From Rhodospirillales bacterium (GTDB taxonomy: Bacteria; Pseudomonadota; Alphaproteobacteria; ATCC43930; CGMCC-115725), in contig DAHUYF010000062.1 of NCBI GenBank assembly GCA_027315365.1, positions 1 to 64,000 on the forward strand: a stretch of DNA of 64,000 nucleotides. The letters run 5' to 3'. Both the position numbers and the translations under genes were made by a program. This document shows, one piece after another, positions 1 to 7,254 of the stretch (position 1 is the first letter of the stretch; each line of letters begins with the position of its first letter). Under the pieces are notes generated by a model that saw only the letters and a program-made list of their open reading frames with translations, ran no database searches and was not told the DNA's origin.

Positions 1-280
1 GCCACACCGCGCCGGACGCGTCCTCGGCGACCAGGGCCTTCAACGGCAGATCGATGCCGATCGCCTGATCGAGCTGCATGAGCGGCGTGCCCGCCTTGGC
101 GCTGCCGAAGATCAGCAGCTCCGTCGGCCGCAGCGGCAGGCCGACGGCCGCAGCTCCGGCGCCGTGGTCGACGCGCGCGAACACGCCCATGCCCTTGGCC
201 CTGACCGCGGCTTCGAGGCGATCCATCGTCTCCTTCGCGCCAAAGCCGCTGCGCATGGTCGTCAACCCGTCTGCCGCCAT
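1..280 (-). CDS. DUF302 domain protein, C-terminus outside window
   Basis: Partial gene: about 93 N-terminal residues are visible and the reading frame runs off the left edge. The start is an ATG at 280 preceded by AAGGAG. The visible part has the DUF302 pattern: ETMDRLEAAVRAKGMGVFARVDH near residues 17-39, then LRPTELLIFGSAKAGTPLMQ and a closing IDLPLKALV segment. DUF302 proteins are small cytoplasmic or periplasmic proteins of unknown biochemical role. No signal peptide is seen, and nothing links it to the flagellar genes. The family call is firm; no function is proposed. Confidence 0.8.
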   Translation of the reverse strand, partial: MAADGLTTMRSGFGAKETMDRLEAAVRAKGMGVFARVDHGAGAAAVGLPLRPTELLIFGSAKAGTPLMQLDQAIGIDLPLKALVAEDASGAVW

Positions 281-455
281 CGCCTTCTCCTTGCCCGCCG
301 GCGCTGCGCAACGCTCGGTCCAGCCCGGCGCGGTCGCCGCCCTGCCGCCCGATTGTCGCCTGCCGGACAGAAGAGTCGAGTGCTTTTGGTCCCGTCGGCG
401 CACATCGTCTTGCCGCGGCGCAGGGGCGGATCGCCGCAGGAGCCGACGGCGTCAA

Positions 456-1325
456 TCACCGTCGCGATGCCGCGCCCTGGCGCGCGAGCGCGGCCCATCG
501 GCCCGGCGACATGCCATAGGCCCGCTTGAAATGCCGCGTCATGTGGCTTTGGTCGGCGAAGCCGCACGATGCCGCCGCATCGACCAGCGCGCTCCCCTGC
601 CGGATCAGGGAGCGTACCCGGTCGAGGCGACGCAGGACGAGATACCGGTAGGGGCTCGTGCCCAGGCAGGCGCGAAAATGCCGTGCCACGGCATAGCGGG
701 AAAGTCCCGCAACCGCTTCCAGCTCCGCCGAGGTGACGGCGGAATTGACGTTGGCATCGAGGAAGTCGCGCGCCCGGCCGACGGCGCGCCAGTGACGTGC
801 CGAGAGTTCGCGTCGAGCGACCGACGGGTCGGTCGCGGCGAGCGCGTCGGCGAGATCGAGAATGATCTGGTCGCCGAGCAGCTCCTCCGGCGGCCGGTCG
901 AAATCCTCGAGCGCCGGCAGGACGGCGGCGGCAAGGCGTCGGTTGGTCGAGACCGCGTCGCGCACGAAGGGCAGCGGACAGCGCCGGTCGCTCAACGCCT
1001 CGCGAACGACGCGGGGCTCGAGGTAGAGGATCCGGTAGCGAAAGCCGGCGGCGGTCCCGGCGTGACCATCATGGGTTTCGTCCGGGTGAAGCACGAATAC
1101 CTGGCCCGGCACGCTCCGCTCCGCCGCACCTCTGTATCTGAAGGATTGGACGCCATGAAGGGTGACGCCGATGGCGTAGGTATCGTGCCGATGCGGCTCG
1201 AACGCGTGATCCGCGAAGAAGGCCTCGACCCGCTCGAATCCGCGAGACAGGGGCGCGATCCGGATCCAATCGGTCGGCGCCGCGCCGCACGATCGTTCAA
1301 GACGCTTGGCCCCGCCAACCTTCAT
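456..1325 (-). CDS. AraC family transcriptional regulator
   Basis: Protein of 289 residues starting at the ATG at 1325, divergent from the LysE-type exporter 63 bp away. The N-terminal half is a cupin-like sensor domain with HRHD at residues 45-48 and PDETHDGHAG at 81-90. The C-terminal 100 residues hold the two helix-turn-helix motifs of AraC proteins (LSRYAVARHFRACLG, then GFADQSHMTRHFKRAYGMSPGRW). AraC regulators with this sensor type often control a neighbouring LysE exporter. That it controls the divergent gene is inference from position. The reading frame stays open upstream past 2000, but homology begins at this methionine. Confidence 0.85.
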   Translation of the reverse strand: MKVGGAKRLERSCGAAPTDWIRIAPLSRGFERVEAFFADHAFEPHRHDTYAIGVTLHGVQSFRYRGAAERSVPGQVFVLHPDETHDGHAGTAAGFRYRILYLEPRVVREALSDRRCPLPFVRDAVSTNRRLAAAVLPALEDFDRPPEELLGDQIILDLADALAATDPSVARRELSARHWRAVGRARDFLDANVNSAVTSAELEAVAGLSRYAVARHFRACLGTSPYRYLVLRRLDRVRSLIRQGSALVDAAASCGFADQSHMTRHFKRAYGMSPGRWAALARQGAASRR

Positions 1326-1388
1326 AACAGGTGCTATGCGCTTCTCTACCAGAAGCGCACGCCGCGCGCGACGGGGAGGATTGCCGAC

Positions 1389-1982
1389 ATGCAAGGACTG
1401 CTCGGCTTCGTCCTGGCCGGGTTGGCGCTGGCGGGCAGTCCCGGCCCGGCCACGCTCAGCCTTGCCGCTTCGGCTGCCGCGTTCGGCGTCCGTCGCAGTC
1501 TCGGCTACATGATCGGGATCGTCGCCGGCATGGTCGTGGTGATGGGGCTCGTCGCGGCCGGCGTCGTCGGCGTTCTTCTGGCGGTGCCGGGCGCGACGCC
1601 GGTCGTCGCCGCCTTGGCCGAGCTCTACTTTGCCTATCTCGCCCTGCGCATCGCCACCGCGCCGCCCTTGTCGGAGCAGGCCGTCCGTGATCGCCAGCCT
1701 TGCTTCGGCGGCGGCCTCTTCTTGTCGCTGGTCAATCCCAAGGGCTATGCCGCCATGGCGGCGCTGTTCTCGGGCTTCGTCCTGATGCGAGACCGTCTCG
1801 CCCTCGACGCCGCGGCGAAAGTGATCGTGCTGTCGGCGATCATCGCCGCGGTCGACATGGCATGGCTCGCCGCCGGGGCGGCGCTCACGCGATGCTTTGG
1901 AGACCCTCGCGCGAGCCGGGCGATAAACGTGACCTTTGCCGTGCTTCTCGTCGCGTCCGTCGCGTTCGCGCTGGCGCTCTGA
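1389..1982 (+). CDS. LysE family amino-acid/metabolite exporter
   Basis: Inner-membrane protein of 197 residues. It begins with a hydrophobic helix followed by the SPGPATLSL motif typical of the LysE/RhtB superfamily. About six membrane segments can be drawn, including GYMIGIVAGMVVVMGLVAAG, VPGATPVVAALAELYFAYLAL and the C-terminal VTFAVLLVASVAFALAL; VNPKGYAAMAALFSGF is the conserved loop and helix after the centre. The family exports amino acids or small metabolites by proton antiport; the substrate cannot be read from sequence. The ATG at 1389 is chosen because the membrane fold starts there. Divergent from the AraC regulator. Confidence 0.82.
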   Translation: MQGLLGFVLAGLALAGSPGPATLSLAASAAAFGVRRSLGYMIGIVAGMVVVMGLVAAGVVGVLLAVPGATPVVAALAELYFAYLALRIATAPPLSEQAVRDRQPCFGGGLFLSLVNPKGYAAMAALFSGFVLMRDRLALDAAAKVIVLSAIIAAVDMAWLAAGAALTRCFGDPRASRAINVTFAVLLVASVAFALAL

Positions 1983-2020
1983 GCCCTTGCCTCGGTTCGG
2001 GCCGGCCGTCGACCGCAGGC

Positions 2021-2476
2021 TCACGCGCCGGCCCGGCGCGCGCGCAGCAGGTGCAGGCAGAGCGCGGTCATGATGCGCTCGCCGCGCTGGTTGAAGGTGT
2101 CGTGGCGGAGCGTGACGACGCCGCGATCGGGCTTGCTCCGGGAGCGCTTGAGTTCGACCACGGACGCCACAGCGTGGATGCGGTCGCCGGGGCGGAGCGG
2201 CTTCGGCCATTGCACCTCGCGCATGCCCGGCGAGCCGAGGATCGCCTCCGGCCAGAGCCGGAGATCGAAGAACAGGCGGAAGCTGAGGCTGAGCGTGTGC
2301 AGGCCGGAGGCGACCAGCCCGCCGAAGGCGGAGGATGCGGCGGCGGCTTCGTCGAGGTGGAAGTCCTGGGGGTCGAAGCGCCTGGCGAAATCGACGATGT
2401 CGGCCGCGGTGACCTCGGTCGCGGCGGTGGCGAAGCTCCGGCCGACCGCCAGATCCTCGAAATAGAGTCCCGCCAT
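2021..2476 (-). CDS. MaoC family dehydratase
   Basis: Small hot-dog-fold protein of 151 residues. The hydratase motif is visible as FARRFDPQDFHLD, with Asp35 and His40 as the probable catalytic pair. It is followed by SAFGGLVASGLHTLSLSFRL, another family hallmark. MaoC proteins hydrate or dehydrate enoyl-CoA type substrates. It starts 4 nt after the stop of the FAD monooxygenase, so the two are surely co-transcribed. Together they suggest a small catabolic pathway for an aromatic or acyl compound; the actual substrate is unknown. Confidence 0.85.
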   Translation of the reverse strand: MAGLYFEDLAVGRSFATAATEVTAADIVDFARRFDPQDFHLDEAAAASSAFGGLVASGLHTLSLSFRLFFDLRLWPEAILGSPGMREVQWPKPLRPGDRIHAVASVVELKRSRSKPDRGVVTLRHDTFNQRGERIMTALCLHLLRARRAGA

Positions 2477-2480
2477 CCGC

Positions 2481-3656
2481 TCAGACCCGGTGACCGTAGA
2501 GCCAGTCGAGCATGGTGTAGTCGGCGGCCGAGCGCGTCGCCATCATCTCGTTGCGCAGCACGGCGCCGATGCCGTCGAGATGGAACAACGCGCCCATCGC
2601 CCGCGCGGTGATCTGGACGCGCGCGGTGCGCCGCGTGCGCGCCTGCTCGTAGGCGGCGAGCGCCGCCGGCAGGTCGTCGGGAGACGCCGCGACCAGCCTG
2701 GCCAGCGCCAGCGCGTCCTCGATCGCCTGGCAGGCGCCCTGGGCGATGTACTGGTACATCGGATGCGCGGCGTCGCCCATCAGCGCGATGCGGTTCTTCG
2801 TCCAGCGCGCAATCGGCTTGCGGTCGGCCATGGTCCAGCGCCGATCGCGCCACATCAGCGCGAGGCAGCCGCGGATGTAGTCGCAGGTCTGCGCGTAATG
2901 CGCATCGAGCTCGTCGGGCGTGCCCCAATCCTCGGAGAGCGGGCTGTAGCGCGGGCTGCGGAACACCGCGACCTGGTTGTAGAGTTCGCCGCGGCGCACC
3001 GGATATTGCACGAAATGCATGTCCGGGCCGACCCACATGACGACGTTGTCGAGCCCGGCATGGGTCGACAGCCGCTCGATCGGGATAGCGCCGCGATAGG
3101 CGACGTAGCCGTCGCGGATCGGCGCGTCGTCGGAGAACAGCCGCCGCGCCGTCGAATGGAGGCCGTCGGCGCCGATCAGGAGGTCGGCCTCGTAGGCCGT
3201 GCCGTCGGCGCAGCGCGCCCGCGCGCCGTCGCCGAGATCGTCGATCGCCGCGACTTCGCGCCGCGTCTCCAGCGTGATGCGCCGTTCCGCCCGGCAGGCG
3301 TCGAGCAGCACCGACAGGAGGTCGCTGCGATGCATGACGATATAGGGATGGCGGTAGCGCTCCTTGAACGCCGCGCCGAGATCCACCTCGGTGATGCGCG
3401 TCGCGGCGATCGCGTCCATCCACACCAGCCGGCTGGGATAGACCGCATGCTTGCCGATCTCGGGCAGTACGCCGAGATGATCGAGCACATGCATGGCGTT
3501 GGGCGCGAGCTGCAGCCCGGCGCCGATCTCGCCGAACTCGGCGGATTTTTCGATCACGTGCACCGGCCGGCCGGCGCGGGCCAGCGCCAGCGCCGTGGCC
3601 AGCCCGCCGATACCGCCGCCGACGACCAGCGTCGGCAGGCGCCCGGCCGCCGTCAT
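2481..3656 (-). CDS. FAD-dependent aromatic-ring monooxygenase (salicylate / 3-hydroxybenzoate hydroxylase type)
   Basis: Group A flavoprotein hydroxylase of 391 residues, a normal family length. The Rossmann GGGIGG lies at residues 13-18. The central DG motif reads GADGLHSTARRLF near residue 157, and the FAD-ribityl motif GDAAHPMYQYIAQGACQAIEDA begins near residue 286. Enzymes of this family use NAD(P)H and O2 to hydroxylate a phenolic or heteroaromatic acid in the cytoplasm. The nearest recognised types are 3-hydroxybenzoate 6-hydroxylase and related enzymes. It forms a two-gene unit with the downstream MaoC protein. The substrate is not determined. Confidence 0.83.
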   Translation of the reverse strand: MTAAGRLPTLVVGGGIGGLATALALARAGRPVHVIEKSAEFGEIGAGLQLAPNAMHVLDHLGVLPEIGKHAVYPSRLVWMDAIAATRITEVDLGAAFKERYRHPYIVMHRSDLLSVLLDACRAERRITLETRREVAAIDDLGDGARARCADGTAYEADLLIGADGLHSTARRLFSDDAPIRDGYVAYRGAIPIERLSTHAGLDNVVMWVGPDMHFVQYPVRRGELYNQVAVFRSPRYSPLSEDWGTPDELDAHYAQTCDYIRGCLALMWRDRRWTMADRKPIARWTKNRIALMGDAAHPMYQYIAQGACQAIEDALALARLVAASPDDLPAALAAYEQARTRRTARVQITARAMGALFHLDGIGAVLRNEMMATRSAADYTMLDWLYGHRV

Positions 3657-3757
3657 GTGCCGGCTCCGCGGATCGCTGGCATGCTGCTGCTCCTTCGCAG
3701 TGTCGAGGACGGCCGGGCGCTGTTATATGCGCCGCGCGAGGCGGCGGCAATCGCCGG

Positions 3758-5470
3758 CTAAGCCGTCACCCCGACATGGGGGCGCAGCGCGTCGAGCGGC
3801 GCCACCGCGAAGCGCGAGGCGGTGGTGAAGACGATGTCGCCGGCGAGGCCGCAGGCGGTGGTGGCATTGCGGAACACCGCGGCGATCTCCTGGCGCAGCT
3901 CGGCGGCGAAGGCGCGGTGGCTGCGCAGCACGAGATCGAAGCGCTGCTGCCGCACCAGCCCGTCGAGCTGCACCGCGCCCAGCCGGCTGGTGTCGACCTC
4001 GAGCAGAAAGCGCGTGCCTTGCTCCGCTACCGCCGCGGCCTTGCCCGAGTCGCGGCGCAGATAGAGTCGCACCGGCCGTATCGTGCCGCCCTCGAGCAGC
4101 GGCAGGAGGAAGACGCGCCAATCGCCCGAGGTGGGGTCGGCAAGCTGGCGCAACTCCGCGACATCGCCTTCGAGCCGCTGGCGCAGATCGCCGCGTCCGG
4201 CGCCGTCGAGCGCGGCGGCGAGCCTGGCGCCGGGCCAGGCGCCGGTGTTGAGTGCGCTCATCAGGAAGAGGAGGGTGCCGGCGAGCTGCGCGCCCGAGGC
4301 CGGGCTGAGGTCGCTGCGCAGCTGTGCGGCGAGGGCGGGCAGCGAGCGATCCAGCGCCGACAGCGCCTGTGCCAAGGCCGGCCAGGTCGCGCTCTGCGCC
4401 ACCGGCGCGTCGGCCGGCGCGTCGGGCGGCGTGGCCGCGAGCTGCTGCAGCGCCAGCAGCGTGCCGGGCGGCAGCGCCAGGCGCTGCTCCAGCGCCAGCA
4501 TGCCGAGCGGCGTCTCGACCATGGTCTCGCTGGCGGTGCCGGCCACCACCGTGCCGATGAGTTCGCCGGCGGGTGCCGGTACGGCGCTTGCCGGCGCGGC
4601 CTCGGCCGCCATGGCATCGCCGGCGGGCGGCGTCGGCAGCACGACGAGGCGCAGGGTGAGCTGAGTGCCGCCGGGCAGCGCCGCGGCGGCGCCGGGTGAC
4701 GGGCCAAGCACGCGCGCCTCCACCACGGCTCCCATGTCGACGGGCAATGCCGCGGGCGCCCCGGTCGAGAGCGGCGTTAGCACCACGCGGCTGCCCGGCG
4801 GCAGCGCCAGGCGCTGATCGAGCAGCAGCGTACCGAGCGGCGTCGCCAGCGCAGTCCGGCCGTTGCCGTCGGCGGCTGCCGGCAGCACGCTGCCGGCGAC
4901 GCTCACCGGCGTCGGACCGGCGGGCGCCGGCGGCGGTTCGTCGGGCGCGGGGAGGGCGATGCGCAGGACGAGGCGGGTGCCGACCTCCAGCGCGGGGAGG
5001 TTTTGCTCCGGCGGCAGCGCGACCAGGGTGGCCGCGATCTGGCTGCCGAGCTCGAGCTGCGCCGGCGGCGCTTCGGCCGCGGCGGCCGTCGCGGCGGCGA
5101 TGGCGATGCTGTCCGACAGGGCGGGCGGCGGCGGGGTGGGTTGCGGCGCGGCGGCGGGCGGCGTCGATGTCGCGGGGGGCGCGATGTCGAGCAGCAGCAC
5201 GGTGGCCGGCGGTCCCGGCAGGAGCCTGAGCTCGACGCGGCTGCCCGCGGTCAAGGCCATCGCGGTCTGCAGTGCCAGCGTGCCGTAATCGGTGCGCAGC
5301 AGCAGGGCGCCGTTGCCGCCGCGGCCGACGACGACGGCGCTGAGCGTCGCCGCCAGCAGCAGCGCGGCCGGCGGCTGCTGCGCCAGGGCGATGATTTGCG
5401 GCGCCGACGAGATCGCCGCGGCGAGCGGGGAGGCGCCGGGCGTGGGGATCGCGCCGATCGTGTCCGCCAT
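3758..5470 (-). CDS. FliK-like protein with tandem beta modules (second FliK-type gene)
   Basis: Protein of 570 residues, rich in Ala and Pro. The last ~80 residues resemble the FliK C-terminal (Flg_hook) fold: LGAVQLDGLVRQQRFDLVLRSH, then a helix AELRQEIAAVFRNATTACGL. The rest contains at least three similar modules, recognisable from TDYGTLALQTAMALTAGSRV, TPLGTLLLDQRLALPPGSRV and TPLGMLALEQRLALPPGTLL. These are joined by Pro/Ala linkers. It is the last gene of the fliF operon, 27 nt after fleN. A canonical fliK is present elsewhere (20546-22351), so this one may have a different or auxiliary length-control role. The call is based on fold resemblance, not strong identity. Confidence 0.5.
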   Translation of the reverse strand: MADTIGAIPTPGASPLAAAISSAPQIIALAQQPPAALLLAATLSAVVVGRGGNGALLLRTDYGTLALQTAMALTAGSRVELRLLPGPPATVLLLDIAPPATSTPPAAAPQPTPPPPALSDSIAIAAATAAAAEAPPAQLELGSQIAATLVALPPEQNLPALEVGTRLVLRIALPAPDEPPPAPAGPTPVSVAGSVLPAAADGNGRTALATPLGTLLLDQRLALPPGSRVVLTPLSTGAPAALPVDMGAVVEARVLGPSPGAAAALPGGTQLTLRLVVLPTPPAGDAMAAEAAPASAVPAPAGELIGTVVAGTASETMVETPLGMLALEQRLALPPGTLLALQQLAATPPDAPADAPVAQSATWPALAQALSALDRSLPALAAQLRSDLSPASGAQLAGTLLFLMSALNTGAWPGARLAAALDGAGRGDLRQRLEGDVAELRQLADPTSGDWRVFLLPLLEGGTIRPVRLYLRRDSGKAAAVAEQGTRFLLEVDTSRLGAVQLDGLVRQQRFDLVLRSHRAFAAELRQEIAAVFRNATTACGLAGDIVFTTASRFAVAPLDALRPHVGVTA

Positions 5471-5497
5471 CGCCGCCTCCCCCGCCGCCCTGGCGTC

Positions 5498-6298
5498 CTA
5501 GAGGCCGTGCTCGAGGCGCTGCAGGATCGTCTCGACGTCGCTCGCCGCCTCGCTGCCGGGATGGCGTGTCAGCAGCGAGACCTGGCGGCGGATGCTGTCC
5601 TTGACGTGGTCGTCGCGGCGGATGATGCCGGCCAGCGGCGGCTCGATCTTGAGGAATTCGCGGCAGGCGCGCAGCAGCGTGCCGTAGACGCGCTCGCCTT
5701 CGCGCTGGCTCGCCACCATGTTGACGACGATCTGGATACCGTCGGCGAGGTGCTCCATCGCCGTCACCTTGATATAGGCATAGGCGTCGGTGATCGAGGT
5801 CGGCTCGTCGGTGGTGATGACGAGGCAGGCGCGCGACTGGCCAGTGAGCAGCCGCACGGTGCGCTCGATGCCGGCGCCGAGGTCGAGCACGACCCAGTCG
5901 TAGTTCTGCGACAGGAGCTGGAGTTCGGTGCGCAGTGCCATCAGCCGGCTGGCCGGCAGGGTGGCGAGGCTGCCGGTGCCGGAGCGGCCGGCGATGATGT
6001 CGAAGCCGCCCTCGTAGGGGGTCGCCGCCTGCGCCAGCGTCGCTTCGCCGGCGATGACGCTGGCAAGGTCGCGATCGGGCGTGACGCCGAGCTGGACGTC
6101 GACATTGGCGAGGCCGAGATCGCCGTCGAACAGCAGCGCCCGCTTGCCCGCCTTGGCCATGGCGTGGGCGAGCGTGATCGAGAACCAGGTCTTGCCGACG
6201 CCGCCCTTACCGGAGGCGATGGCGATGATGTTGCGCTTGTGCGCCGCCGTTGCGGTCGTGGGCGTCGGGAACGCCTGCACGAGGGAGGCTGGCTTCAT
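5498..6298 (-). CDS. fleN: MinD-like ATPase FleN/FlhG, flagellar number regulator
   Basis: ParA/MinD family ATPase of 266 residues. The deviant Walker A motif SGKGGVGKT is at residues 29-37, followed by LLFDGDLGLANVDVQLGV; switch-like VVLDLGAGIE and TTDEPTSITDAYA segments follow. FleN/FlhG counterbalances FlhF to set flagellar number and placement and often inhibits the sigma-54 activator. Its ATG overlaps the flhF stop by 4 nt (6295-6298), so the two are translationally coupled. The N-terminal 20-residue extension rich in Thr/Pro is poorly conserved. Confidence 0.88.
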   Translation of the reverse strand: MKPASLVQAFPTPTTATAAHKRNIIAIASGKGGVGKTWFSITLAHAMAKAGKRALLFDGDLGLANVDVQLGVTPDRDLASVIAGEATLAQAATPYEGGFDIIAGRSGTGSLATLPASRLMALRTELQLLSQNYDWVVLDLGAGIERTVRLLTGQSRACLVITTDEPTSITDAYAYIKVTAMEHLADGIQIVVNMVASQREGERVYGTLLRACREFLKIEPPLAGIIRRDDHVKDSIRRQVSLLTRHPGSEAASDVETILQRLEHGL

Positions 6299-7251
6299 GG
6301 TGACCCTCTCATGGCATTGGCTTGCTGCTGCTGCGCGGGGTTCGGCAGGACGAGGCGGGCAAGCACGACGGGATTGAAAGCGGTGAGGCCCTTGGCGATA
6401 TCGGACGAGATGCCGGCCTCGGCAAAGCTCAGGCGCAGCGTGTCGGCGCAGGCGATGACGCTGCCCAGGCGCTGCACCATGTCGAGGCGGGTGACGATCA
6501 TGCGGCTGGTCCCGAGATCGCGGAAGATGCGCGCCAGCTCCACCGTATCGACGGCATCGCCGCCGGCGGGCAGTACCAGCACCGGCTCGGCGCCGCTGGC
6601 GGCGATGAGCTGGGAGAGCTCGCGCCGGTCGCCGGCGCTGTAGGGGTTGATGCCGGGGGAATCGATGAGCAGCAGCTCGCCGGGCGCGGCCTCGGCGGCG
6701 ATCGGCGCCAGGCGCTGGGCGTTCTCGGCGCGGTGGAGCGGCAGGTGCAGCAGGCGGGCGAACGCCTCGAGCTGCTCGATGCCGCCGGCACGCACCGTGT
6801 CGGCGGTGACCAGGCGGACGGGCTTCCCGGCGACCACGGCGCGGGTGGCAATCTTGGCGGCCGAGACCGTCTTGCCGGCGCCCGGCGGCCCCGCCAGCAG
6901 GATCGGCCGGCGCGGTTCCGCATCGAGCGGGGCGAAGGTGAAGAAGGTGCTGAACGCGCTCGCCAGCGCCAGCAGCGGATCGTCGGTTTCGAAGGGCAGC
7001 GCGGCGCACAGGATTTTTTCCACCAGCAGCGGCGCGAGGCCGTGGGCGGACAGCGCCTCGTTCAGGACGTCGATGGCGTCGGGCTCGATGCCCGGCGACG
7101 GGCGTTCGACCCGATCGACCGCCGCGGTGACGCGGGTGGCGCCGTCCTCGCCCTCGTCGGTGGCGACGATGATCGCATCGGGACCGAGGCGCGCGCGCAC
7201 CAGCGCCATCGCCTCGGTCATGGTCGTCGCGGTGAAGGTCCTGAGCTGCAT
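6295..7251 (-). CDS. flhF: SRP-type GTPase FlhF
   Basis: FlhF of 318 residues. The N-terminus MQLRTFTATTMTEAMALVRARLGPDA is the conserved FlhF start. The NG domain carries the P-loop GPPGAGKT at 121-128 and a TADTVRAGGIEQLEAFARLL G2 region. The G3 position reads DSPG at 197-200 rather than the usual DTAG, and G4 reads TRLD at 254-257. The protein is short for the family because the linker between B and NG domains is almost absent. FlhF places the flagellum at the pole and recruits early basal-body parts. It lies 3 nt after flhA and overlaps fleN by 4 nt. Confidence 0.87.
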   Translation of the reverse strand: MQLRTFTATTMTEAMALVRARLGPDAIIVATDEGEDGATRVTAAVDRVERPSPGIEPDAIDVLNEALSAHGLAPLLVEKILCAALPFETDDPLLALASAFSTFFTFAPLDAEPRRPILLAGPPGAGKTVSAAKIATRAVVAGKPVRLVTADTVRAGGIEQLEAFARLLHLPLHRAENAQRLAPIAAEAAPGELLLIDSPGINPYSAGDRRELSQLIAASGAEPVLVLPAGGDAVDTVELARIFRDLGTSRMIVTRLDMVQRLGSVIACADTLRLSFAEAGISSDIAKGLTAFNPVVLARLVLPNPAQQQQANAMRGSP

Positions 7252-7254
7252 GGC

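Noticed and set aside
456-2210. 584-residue version of the AraC regulator with a long N-terminal extension
   Set aside because: The extension lies opposite the LysE gene and the intergenic region, is Arg/His-rich and lacks homology; the regulator begins at 1325.
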